This document shows, piece by piece, positions 53,955 through 63,400 of a stretch of DNA of 64,000 nucleotides. Numbering within the stretch: the stretch's first letter is position 1; each line of letters begins with the position of its first letter. This stretch comes from Blepharisma stoltei (lineage: Eukaryota > Ciliophora > Heterotrichea > Heterotrichida > Blepharismidae). The translations under genes and the position numbers were made by a program. The stretch spans positions 186,001-250,000 of the forward strand of contig CAJZBQ010000027.1 in assembly GCA_914767885.1 (NCBI GenBank), read 5' to 3'. The notes beneath the pieces were generated by a model that was given only the letters and a program-made list of their open reading frames with translations, was not told the origin of the DNA and did not search any database.

Positions 53955-54559
53955 TTAGCACATTCGTCTTCTTTCAGCTAAATGAAGAATAGTGCCAGGA
54001 CAAATTCCATAACTTTCAATTGTAGAATAGCTTTGAAGAGTGTTTTTTCCAAAGAGTAATAGTTGGTGATTGATAGTTATACCCGATAGATCTTTGAGTA
54101 GACATTTTAAATGTAAAATTGTATCACGAGAATTAATACATATCTCATAGTGATTATTGCACCTCTCTTCAACTATAATTGTCATTAATATGCCGCCATC
54201 TCGAGGTCCTAAAACCAAATAAAGCATTGATTGTTCTTGAATATTGTAGTGAGCTAATGAATGGCAGTCTTCTAATTCATTATAATTAAAAAATAATCGC
54301 TGTTGATCTATAAACTAAACTAAAATTAAATTATGGCTATTAGACTTTAAAGCCTGGTCTTTTCAAATAATTTTTTCAGCTAAAACGTTTTTTTCAATTG
54401 CCTTATGCCTATAATTTTGTTTTGAAGATCTTCAGCATGTTGATCTATAGGAATTCCTTCTTTTTCTTGAATTTTTAATTTTAGATCTTCTAAAGTTTCT
54501 GAAGATTCTGCGTTCAATTTAATGAAATTCCCAGCAGAAGCTCTTACAGAAATTTGCAT
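53955..54559 (-). CDS. Double ubiquitin-like protein, copy 4, interrupted
   Basis: Same architecture as copy 3. Two coding blocks separated by a 137 bp insertion between perfect 12-bp repeats TGTTGATCTATA. Collapsing the repeat gives 155 residues ending ERRRMC. The flanking code has stayed open in both interrupted copies although the insertions themselves have diverged (157 against 137 bp). Confidence 0.72.
54313..54449. mobile_element. Direct-repeat-flanked insertion in copy 4
   Basis: 137 bp, perfect 12-bp flanking repeats (54301-54312 and 54438-54449), AT tail AACTAAACTAAAATTAAATT at the left. Shares GCCTTATGCCTATAATTTTG and AGATCTTCAGCA with the copy 3 insertion, so it predates the duplication. 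Confidence 0.7.
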
Positions 54560-54619
54560 GTTAATAAATGTTATATATTGATATCAGGTAAGAAAAGTCA
54601 TATTTAGTGATTATTTGTT

Positions 54620-54905
54620 CCTTCGACTATAATTGTCATTAATACGCCGCCATCTCGAGGTCCTAAAATCAAACAAAGTATTGATTGTTCTTGAATATTG
54701 TAGTGAGCTAATGAATGCCAGTTTTCTAATTCATTATAATCAAAAAATAATCGCTGTTGAACATAGGAATTCCTTCTTTTTCTTGAATCTTTAATTTTAG
54801 ATCTTCTATAGATTCTGAAGATTCTGCGTTCAATTTAATTCTTATCCCAGTAGGAGTTAATTCTGCTGAAATAAAAGTTAAATAGCTTATTTCATTTTGG
54901 CAAAC
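54620..54905 (-). pseudogene. Double ubiquitin-like, degenerate copy 5
   Basis: Only UBL1 and the start of UBL2 remain. The GTTGATCTATAGG site reads GTTGAACATAGG, a 1-bp loss that shifts the frame. The normal start is replaced by unrelated sequence (LVCQNEISYLTFISAELTPT). No insertion at the site used in copies 3 and 4. Confidence 0.7.
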
Positions 54906-55026
54906 TAGCAAACATTCGGTTTTTCTCCTTGAAAAAGTATTTTATATTATTAATGATCCCTTTAATAATAAAACAACTAGCTATAGTGCTTACATTACTA
55001 TGACATTTGTCTTGCCAATTTATTAA

Positions 55027-55479
55027 ATGGAAAACTTAACTGATGAACAAATAGAAGAATTTCGTTTAGCATTCAAGCAATTTGACAAGAACATGGATGG
55101 ACTGATAAGTCTAGGAGAGTTAGGTACTGCAATGAGAGCAATGGGGCATAACCCTACAGATATTGAACTTCAAGAAATGATCCAAGAAGTCGATTCAGAT
55201 AAAGATAATGCTATTAATTTTGATGAATTCGTTTCAATGATGCTAAAAACAATTAATGATGTTGAAACTGAAGAAAAAACTCTCGAAGCTTTCAAAGTTT
55301 TTGATAGAGATGGGTCTGGGGTTATAAGAGTTTCAGAACTCAAAAATATTATGATGAATTTGGGAGACCCGATTAATGAAGAAGAAGCTGAGGATTTATT
55401 AAGTCTGGCTTCTCAGGAAGATGGGCTGATTGATTATATTGAGTTTGTTAAAAGTATTTTTGGAAGAAGCACAAATTAA
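55027..55479 (+). CDS. Calmodulin-like protein
   Basis: 150 residues, four EF-hand positions in calmodulin spacing. Loops 1-3 are intact (DKNMDGLISLGE, DSDKDNAINFDE, DRDGSGVIRVSE). Loop 4 (ASQEDGLIDYIE) lacks Asp at positions 1 and 3 and should not bind calcium well. The N-terminal MENLTDEQIEEFRLAFKQFD is close to calmodulin, but the divergence elsewhere makes this a centrin/calmodulin-like sensor rather than canonical calmodulin. Uninterrupted. Confidence 0.9.
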   Translation: MENLTDEQIEEFRLAFKQFDKNMDGLISLGELGTAMRAMGHNPTDIELQEMIQEVDSDKDNAINFDEFVSMMLKTINDVETEEKTLEAFKVFDRDGSGVIRVSELKNIMMNLGDPINEEEAEDLLSLASQEDGLIDYIEFVKSIFGRSTN

Positions 55480-55733
55480 AGATCTATTAAAGCATTAAAT
55501 ATAGAAAGACAATTTGTTTTTAAGAGGATTTTATATTTTTAGCTGATGTGTTTATAATATAAATAAGCCTTACATGTTTACACAAAATTTATACTAACTA
55601 AATATTGGTTAGCAAACAGAAAATTAACTTGCTAACTAAGGGGAATAAATTTTATTTAGAATTAGAACTCTATTCCTTTTAACTTTATTTACTGCAGCGT
55701 CTATTCTAATTATAAGATATTTTAGCTTAACTT

Positions 55734-56213
55734 TTAGCTTGATTTATCTCCTCCAAGTGCTGCATCAATAAACCCTTCATGCTGCTTTAAGAAAGGAGAC
55801 ACAATATGATTGTAAACCCAAATTGCTCCAAGAGTCTTAGGCCAGAAGAGCCACACAAGGACAATAAGCTTGATTGTGTGATAAAATGGGAACCAGAAGA
55901 ACAAAATATCAATGAAGTGGTCTAAAAAGCTATAGCCTGCAAAGATAACCCAGTAAGTAAGCCATTGCTTGTCATCATCAGTTTCTTTAGATTCAATTGC
56001 TTTGAAGCTGACGTATGCTGGATATAAAATCCCCACTACATTGACCATCAAGCCTGAACAAATTCCAAAAAGCACAAGCATAAATGAAAAACCAATAAAG
56101 CCAATTGCCACATATGAAGCAGGGAGGCCTGATTTCTCGCTGATTTGCTTTACGAGTGGAACAGTCTGGAAGTGCTGAGTGAGGGAATCCAAATAGTCAG
56201 ATTGTGCAGCCAT
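55734..56213 (-). CDS. REEP5/Yop1-type ER-shaping protein
   Basis: A 159-residue TB2/DP1/HVA22 family protein. Hydrophobic hairpins SYVAIGFIGFSFMLVLFGIC / GLMVNVVGILYPAYVSFKAIES are followed by DDDKQWLTYWVIFAGYSFLD and FPFYHTIKLIVLVWLFWP, the family signature. These proteins wedge into the ER membrane and make tubules. Length equals animal REEP5 and yeast Yop1. Intact single exon. Confidence 0.92.
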   Translation of the reverse strand: MAAQSDYLDSLTQHFQTVPLVKQISEKSGLPASYVAIGFIGFSFMLVLFGICSGLMVNVVGILYPAYVSFKAIESKETDDDKQWLTYWVIFAGYSFLDHFIDILFFWFPFYHTIKLIVLVWLFWPKTLGAIWVYNHIVSPFLKQHEGFIDAALGGDKSS

Positions 56214-56285
56214 TTATTATTATGAGGGCGCAATGAATTACTATAAATAGAGCATAATACGTCATTTTGGATAAAATTAATTAGT

Positions 56286-58044
56286 TTATAATAACTTAGA
56301 TCTATAAGCATAGCAACTTAGGCGGCTTAAGCTTGAAATACTGTCAAAAGATTGGTTACTATTAGAGGTTGGCTGTTTATCAGAGTCTGTTTCAGGTTCT
56401 TTTCTATGGATTTCATTGTTTTGCAAAACATTTGCTTTAAAAAGGTCAGATATATCAATTTTTTCAAATTTTGAATTATTTGCAGAATTTTCTACTATTT
56501 CTTCATCGTCTTCGTTTATTATATTTTCTTTATTACTTTGAGAATTAAAAAATTTGCTTGTTTTTGTCTGCTTTTTTGTGTTTTCAATATACTGTACAAT
56601 CGTTATAAAATCCGACTCATTCTTTTTTGGCTTTTTTTCAAATTTAATCGGCCCGCTCTTTTCAAAATAATCCAAAATCTTTTTCCTCTTCAAAGCTGAA
56701 GACTCCTCTACTTCAAACAGCTCTTTCGTAAGCGGGTGCATTTTACCTTGCGCGATTAGCTGAGCTGCCTTATCTTCCAATTTCTGTCCTAAAAATTCCA
56801 AATTTCCTGCATTTTTCACCACTTGTTCGTCCATCTCATTTATATGAACCACTCTCTTATTAACTGGACAAAATACTTGATGATGTCGAAAAGAATACAT
56901 TGCAGTCAAAAATTCTTTTTGATAATTTTCTCCAATATTATTTACCTCTAGTTTTATTTTGTACATAATTCTCGTAAGATCAGTTGTCTTCGAAATGATC
57001 TTATGAGCTGTTTTTATCCCAATACCTTTGAAATTTTTTAAGTAGTCGCATCCTGCTAATATGCACATCATCATGAATTGTTCATGGCTCCACCTGGAGA
57101 AATTAAAGGTTGGGTGCTTATATAAGTTCTCCATGTTCATTTCTTGAAGAATTCCATTAGTTTCATATTTATATAAGACTTTTTGGCAACCGAATACCAA
57201 AAGGTCAGAGTCTTCACTTATGGCGGCGGAAATATAGCCAATTTTAAAGAGATAGGCTAGTTGGGCATCGGCTTCATAGGGGGCTACGATGCATTCAATT
57301 TCGTATTTTTTAAGCTCTTTGATTAATTCAAATGCCATTGTAGGAGTAACACTTATAGACTTTGCGAACTGCTTGTCAGCTTCTTTTAGGTTGCCGATCT
57401 TTAAAAGTTCATTAGCTTTTTCGAGGGCTTCTTTTCTTCCATTTCTTCGAGCTTCATTAGTTTCTCCTTTTGCTGGCATAGGTGCACCATCAAAAACCAT
57501 GACTGGCTCAATGCCAGCCTTCTTCAGATCAAGGGCTCTTCTAACACAATATTCGATGTGCCTAATTTAATTTTACCGCTTACTTCTTCCCATCTTTAAG
57601 TGAGGAAAAATGCATTCAAACAATCACTTTATTTTGGCAAAGCAAAAATTTTGTAAATATTTTTTAAAAAATATATTTTGATATAAGTAATGATATTAAA
57701 ATTAAATGTCTAGCCAATTATATTGCTATAAATTAATTTCATTCTATTCATAAATTAAATTAGTTTTTTATATTTTCAATTTAGCAAATTCATTTTTTAA
57801 ATCTAAAAAATTCATAAATTAAAAAAAACTTTTGAGCGAGAAAAAAATTTTCTCGCTAACGTATGGGGAATTTAGTAGATCTTCCTTCAGCTAAGTCTTT
57901 TGAGCATGTAAAAACAGATTTATGAAGCCTAATTTTGATTTACCAGCAATAGCTGTCTACTCCAATCCTTTGCCCTGAATATTCATCAATCCGTTTTTCA
58001 GTCATCAATGGCTTAAGAAGTTGCAATAGTCCTTGAATACCCAT
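56286..58044 (-). CDS. EXO1: EXO1 (XPG/Rad2 family) exonuclease, one intron, one IES
   Basis: 477 residues after removing a 15-nt intron (57929-57943) and a 310 bp IES (57565-57874). N-terminal XPG block MGIQGLLQLLKPL, GVDSYCWLHKSVFTC, EGRSTRHIEYCVRRALDLKK, MVFDGAPMPAK. The internal block has metal-binding acidic residues (APYEADAQLAYL, ISEDSDLLVFG, LAGCDYLKNFKGIGIKTAHK). The C-terminal 150 residues are disordered and shorter than in yeast or human EXO1, with no clear MLH1-binding motif. A 5'-3' exonuclease in mismatch repair and end resection. Confidence 0.93.
57565..57874. mobile_element. TA-bounded IES in EXO1 (310 bp)
   Basis: TA at 57563 and 57873. The right end shows a hairpin-like TTGAGCGAGAAAAAAATTTT/CTCGCTAA and GTATGGGGAATTTA; the left has TTACTTCTTCCCATC. 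Deletion joins codons ACT-AGG in the EXO1 frame. Interior AT-rich. Confidence 0.82.
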
Positions 58045-58158
58045 TTTCAAATTAAACTTATAAATTGTTGTGTTTCAATCTCAATTTCAATTGAATATAA
58101 TTGCTATAGAATTTCTGTTTTATCCACTTGGATTATGCTTTAAAAATTTTATGTAAAT

Positions 58159-60863
58159 ATGGGAGTTGATTTAATTTTCTTAGTTTGACTTGGACTATGT
58201 GGGCTCGTCTATATACCTACCGGCGCATTGCTTTTCTGATGGTCACATACAAAGCCTATACGAAACCGCTCCCCTTATATGGTCTCAATCATTCACTGGA
58301 GCAATTTTTTTGAGACTTGTGTATTTCTAATTACCCTTTATTTATATTTTCACGGAATTCACCACAACTTGACCTTAGAAATTATTTTTCAAACTTTGCA
58401 AACCCTACTACATTGTTCATTCATTATCCCTTATCTACTTAGGTGCTATCGTATTTATTTCGTTTTCCACTTAATCCGCTCCTTGAGCGAGCAAAAACAT
58501 GGAAAAAATCTTATTTTCTGGGAAAAAAATCGTGAAAATGTTTTAAAAAAAAAATTTTAATAATTTTTATAAAGAAATCTTTATTAATTCTGTAATTGCT
58601 TGCATTTTAAAACATAAATTTTGCAATTAAATTTTACTTTCTGAATTTTTTAAATTTAAACAAAAAATTAACCTTTTGGGCAGGAAAATATTTTTGCATA
58701 GGAGGATGAAATTAGAAAAAGGCTGGGATGAGAATGACAGCAAATTCAGAAAAAATATACACAAAGCGTCTCAAAAATGACTATTCAAAATATATTGCAC
58801 TTCTATGATACCTGTGATTATATTTGCATCCTTTAACTTTATTATTCCTGGATTTCATGGCTATTTCCCAACTTCTTATTATGAAAGAAATGCTACAGAG
58901 AATTCGATAACTGAGATGGCTTATCTTTTTATACTTTTTGTGGAGGAATTAGCATTTGTTTTCTTTGTGTATAAATTAAAGGACGTAAATGATGACTATA
59001 GATAGATTAGAAAACTCTTCGTTCTAGCAGGACCGGAGATTTCCACCCCTGCATACTTATTGTTCCTTACTCCCCCCCCCCCCCTCCGTGAGCGAACAAA
59101 AAAATTTTGTTCGCTCACGGAGGGGGGTTAATTTTTTTTTTTTAAAAAAAAATTTATATATAAATTTTATAAAAAATATTTTTTTCGAAATTTAAAAAAA
59201 TCCCTAATTTGCAAAAATTGGGAAGCAAATATTAATTTAATTTGCAAAATTTATGTTTTAAAACGCAATTTGTTTAAAATTAAACAGAATTAGCTCTAGA
59301 TTTCATTATACTAATTATCACTTATATATCAAAATTTTTTTCCATTAAAATTTTTTCTATTAAAAAAATTTTTGTTCACTCACTCACGGAGGGTGGGTTT
59401 TTGGTCAAAAAAATGGCGATTTTTCTAATGGTTTTGTTCGCTAACGGAGGGGGGGGGGGAGTTAGGAACTCCGGCAGACACTTTTCATCACCGCCGCAGG
59501 CAAGAAATTAGTACAGCAGAGCCTATAAGCCCACCACCTGAGTTGAAACTCCCAATTTCTCGTCACCTCTTGAATCCTGTTAGAGGGATTTGCTGTCCAC
59601 CTAGGGCTTTTGCTGGTCCTGCCCTTTTCAATTATGGTCTTAGAGGCAAAAACTCAAAGTCCCAGAGATTATATGCCAAGGTCCAAGAAAACCTAGCCCA
59701 ATATACACAAAGGATTACCGACCTCTTCATAGCAGGTGCTGAAGAAAAAGCTTCAAGAGGTCGAGTGGTTTGCTGTCAACATTCATCTATATGAATGATG
59801 ACTATAAAATGACAAGAGAAGTCACAATAGTCTGCTTGTTATGGACGCTAAATGGAATTGTGTCAACAATTCCAAGCAAAACGATCTGGATGATTGAAGG
59901 GACCATTAGAAACAATTTGATTATGTTATTAAGCTCTTTATATCCTGTTTTGCTTGCTGCCAAAGGAGACTCATTCGAAGATGTAATTACATTAGAAGTT
60001 TTAGAATCTCTAGAGCTTATTTTGCAAAATGAGCTTACATTAAATGCTTTTGAAAAAGCTCTTGCCAAAGAAATCCCAAAATTGACTAAAATTCAGTCAT
60101 AAATAAAATTCTATGATGGAGAGAAAATTAGAGGAGTTAATTTTGCTAGAACAGAATGCCATTTTATTTATTGGGTTAAGTTTTCTTTTGAGAACTTCTG
60201 TAAAGCAATAGCAGTTAACTCTGGCTGATAAGCCGAGGCATTGCTCCAAGTACTTCAAGAGGCTCGAAGTTTTACCTCTCAACACACCGAGCGATGCAAC
60301 GCAGCCCGTCGAAGCCGGAACGCGATATTTGCCAGTGTCATGGCGTAAAAGTAGATCGATCCACAGGTCCATGGGCCCGACACGTGGACAACTATGGCGG
60401 CAGCTCTGAAAACGGCTACCCGTAGTAGACTTTAAACGATATAAATTAAATAAGATAAGATAAAACTAAAATTCAGTCTGCCCCTGAATATTTACAGATT
60501 TGGCTTAAGTGTGAGTATTATCAAAACTACCCTTCTGATGAGCTAGAAAAAGAAATAGTACTTACAGCTAAAGCATTGTCACGCGTCCAAGCAAATGATG
60601 TGGAGAATATTGAATATGAAGTCTATAAAGTTTTAAGCCAAATACTTTTTCCACTATTTAAAAAAACTAAAACTTATCAGAATCTCCTGAAAAATGTGGT
60701 CCATCAGCAAATTTATACAAACCGGATACTGCAGACATCGTTTACACTTGAATCTGATTTTGAGTATTCAATTATGAGCCATAGCTTCGACTTGTTAGCA
60801 AGCCCCTCGGTCTATTCTCCATCTCCATCTATCATTTCCCGAAACCCGTCTGCACTTTTATAG
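58159..60863 (+). CDS. 7TM-RGS receptor (AtRGS1-like), three interruptions
   Basis: 425 residues once a 241 bp IES (58474-58714), an 806 bp insertion (59001-59806) and a 380 bp insertion (60099-60478) are removed; the net 1278 bp is a multiple of three. The N-terminal half is a multi-pass membrane region (GVDLIFLVWLGLCGLVYIP, NFFETCVFLITLYLYF, MIPVIIFASFNFIIPGF, MAYLFILFVEELAFVFFVY, TIVCLLWTLNGIVSTIP, LIMLLSSLYPVLLA). The C-terminal half is an RGS box (LESLELILQNELTLNAFEKA, EYLQIWLKCEYYQN, YKVLSQILFPLFKK). Same order as plant RGS1: a membrane-tethered GTPase accelerator for G-alpha. Many Trp codons are TGA. Confidence 0.82.
58474..58714. mobile_element. TA-bounded IES in 7TM-RGS gene (241 bp)
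   Basis: Left end TTAATCCGCTCCTTGAGCGA, a CTCCGTGAG-family variant followed by the ATGGAAAAAATC/TTTTCTGGGAAAAAA spacer. Right end GGAGGATGAAATTA. Deletion joins CAC TTA to GAA AAA in frame. Confidence 0.75.
59001..59806 (-). mobile_element. Retroposon-like insertion in 7TM-RGS gene, carrying an IES
   Basis: 806 bp unit between perfect 13-bp direct repeats AATGATGACTATA (58988-59000 and 59794-59806). Next to the left copy is an AT tail (GATAGATTAG). GC-rich, non-coding, with a CTCCGTGAG-family IES nested inside (59070-59464). Without the nested element it is about 411 bp, similar in size to the other insertions. Confidence 0.75.
59070..59464. mobile_element. CTCCGTGAG-family IES nested in a retroposon-like insertion
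   Basis: 395 bp. Begins with a C-run and CCTCCGTGAGCGAACAAAA as a hairpin, ends with two GTTC..CGGAGG copies and a G-run, TA at both ends. Extended near-identity with the IES at 21058-21433 (shared AAACAGAATTAGCTCTAGAT and flanks). Confidence 0.85.
60099..60478 (+). mobile_element. Retroposon-like insertion in the RGS box
   Basis: 380 bp unit with perfect 14-bp direct repeats ACTAAAATTCAGTC (60085-60098 and 60465-60478). The right copy is preceded by a TAAGATAAGATAAA tail. GC-rich interior, no inverted repeats. Collapsing the repeat joins KLTKIQS to APEYLQIWLK in the RGS domain. Confidence 0.8.
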
Positions 60864-61064
60864 AAAATACACAATATACAGAGTAATAATTAATAATTGA
60901 TTTAATTACTGCAGAATAATTAAATGAATTTGTATATGAAATTTTGGCAGAGATGTCTAGTGGTATTATTAGCTAGCTCAAGCTCTTTATCAGACTAATG
61001 GCTTTTAAAAATCTATAAATAAGTAATTACTGCAGCTAGTTTACACATTTATATTACAAAAGGG

Positions 61065-63366
61065 TTATACATATTCTTCAAGCTCTCTCATCACATCTCT
61101 TTTTTTAGCATGATACTCCTCAATCATTTTTTTTTGCTCTTCAGTTTTCTTTTTCCTTTTCATTTCTGCTTCTTGTTTAAACCTTTGCATTTTTTTATTT
61201 TCTTCTTCAAGTTGGAATTTTTTTGCTTCTTTATATGTGTTAACTAATTTTTTCTGCTCATTTAATAGTTTTCTTTTTTTTGCTTCTTCAGCCTGCCTTT
61301 TTCTAAGCTCTTCATCTTCTTTGCGTTTTTCTTCTTCAAGCTTTTCAAGTTCTGCTTTAAACTTTTGCTTTCTGAAGCTTTCTATTTGAGCTAGCTGCCC
61401 CAATCTGGCTCGAATTTGTTTTAATTCTTTTTGTCTTGTTTCTTGTTCTTTAATTTCTTCGTCAACCCCATTGTCTTCAACAGCATATCCATGCATTTTA
61501 TACCTGATGTTTAATTTCTTTGGTAGACTGTGCTGCTTTGATATTCTAGACTCTAAGGAATTTGTAGTTGATCTGTATGTTGAATAATATGATGATGGAG
61601 GAGATCGTTTATATTGAGAACCTGGGATATGTTCACAAGGAGGAAATTGACCACATTGAGAACAAACTGCTTTTCTTGAATGTCCTACAGATGAAGGAGA
61701 TATAGCTCCAGTTACATTTGGGGAGAAATCTGAGTATTTTCTCATTTTTTGAGAATTTGGAGTTTCATCTCTTCTATGTTGATTGCTTTCTTGAGTATCA
61801 TAAATTGGTGAGTTTATATCAGAATCCTGATAAGTCATTTCTACATCATTTGCAAGCCCATTATGCTGTAACTCCAATCTCAACTTTTTATTTTCGACTT
61901 TTAATTTCTCCACTTCTTCAATCGTATAAGTATTTGTTATTTTTTTCAGTTTCTGGTTCTCTTCCCTTAGTTCCCATATTTCTTTATTAAGCTCTTCTAG
62001 TCCACCTTTCCGCTTTAAATTTAAAATTGACTTTAGATGCTGGATTTCTCTTTGAAGCTTTAAAACAAGCTCGTCATTTGTGGCGGAAATTTCATTTTTT
62101 TTGATTTTTACCATTACTTGTTTGGCTCGATCTGCAAATTTTAGAGTGCTTATCGTTTCTTCAGCATATCCAGCTGATGGGGAAACTGTTGCAATGAGAA
62201 TAGTTCTAGTGCTTACCCCTAAGGAATCTTGGAGAAGCCTTGTGAGCTTAGAGTCTCGATAAGGAATATGTGTAGCATTTCCTGTTCCTAGCTCACCCCT
62301 TTAAACAATTTGAAAAATCCTAAATTTTTGGAAAATTAACCCTTTTTAGGGCTGAACAAAAATATTTTCTATATAATATATATAAAAATAATTGTCTCGC
62401 TAATCCTAAACATAAATTTTATAATGAATTAGATTTATGCTTTCAAACGGGGCATAAGCAAAAAATGACTTTTCCAAGCGCTGACAAAGATTTGTTGATT
62501 TTAGTTAATTCTTGGACATGTTCATGAGCCATAGTGTTTTCTTTATCATACTTTTCAGACCCTGCCAAATCACAAAAATTTAATTTTCCTTTTTTAAGTA
62601 CTCCTCTCTTATTTGCTTTATCCCTTTCCAAAAGAAGCTGAAAAATAGTATGAGACCTACTGCTATGATGATTAAACCTAGTTTGTCTAACTGCTCTATT
62701 TCTATCCCCCTTCGCAAGTAGCATAAAGCAATCTTCCGCATTTTCTACCACAAATTCTGCAAGCCCTTCCACATAAATCCCATACATTTTGCTTTCCCTG
62801 ATATTCAGTGCTTTATCTCTTCTCGGATCTTGTAACAAATCATAAATTTTTTCATTATAAATCTGTAAAAAACTCGAATAATAAGTAATTTCTTTTTCTT
62901 GAGTATTCTGAAAAAGCATAGCGATTGATTTAGGAATAATCCCTTGCTTTATTGGATTATCTAATGGGTGATCAATACTCTCTAGCTGGCTTTTTCTACG
63001 CATTTGTGCTCCATTCTCATAGTAAATTTGTGCAGCTGGGTTATTCATTTCTCAGTCAGCCCCAAACATCGTATATGTTTTCCCTGAGCCAGTTTGTCCA
63101 TATGCGAATATTGTGCAATTAAATCCTTTTATGGTTTGTCCCAAAGCAGGAGAGACGAAATCGAAGATTTCGTCCTGTGAAGCTTCAGGTCGAAAAATTT
63201 TATTGTAAGTGCTTGATATGTAATGTTCTCCATCACTGACTCTGATTTCTTCGTTCTAAATAACGGTTACCTCGCCGAAGTATACAATTGTGTCTTGGCT
63301 TCTGTCAATTGATAACAATGGGCGAACTCTAACAGCCACTTTGAGGTTCTCAGGAGATGGTTCCAT
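61065..63366 (-). CDS. Kinesin, N-terminal motor, one intron and one IES
   Basis: 706 residues after removing a 15-nt intron (63256-63270) and a 166 bp IES (62291-62456). Motor: [12 protein letters not shown]-loop [20 protein letters not shown], switch [10 protein letters not shown], switch [13 protein letters not shown], then [34 protein letters not shown] and the neck region RAKQVMV. Then about 340 residues of coiled coil with a [12 protein letters not shown] cysteine cluster and long K/E-rich helices. TGA=Trp in GADWEMN. Subfamily not certain; an axonemal or cortical microtubule role is possible. Confidence 0.93.
62291..62456. mobile_element. TA-bounded IES in kinesin motor (166 bp)
   Basis: Left end TAGCTCACCCCTTTAAACAATTTG; right end GCTTTCAAACGGGGCATA mirrors it. 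Deletion joins TTA to GGA between IFC and [12 protein letters not shown], exactly within the conserved motor core. Confidence 0.82.
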
Positions 63367-63400
63367 TTTTATAAAGAAAACTGCTTAAAACCAAAATTAA

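Noticed and set aside
58985-59795. Exon of the receptor encoded in 59543-59794
   Set aside because: The frame is Pro/Arg-rich without similarity and lies wholly between the 13-bp direct repeats; skipping it joins two membrane segments properly.
5371-60863. Clustering of HUS1, FAN1 and EXO1 as a DNA-repair gene cluster
   Set aside because: They are tens of kilobases apart with unrelated genes between and on different strands; probably coincidence.
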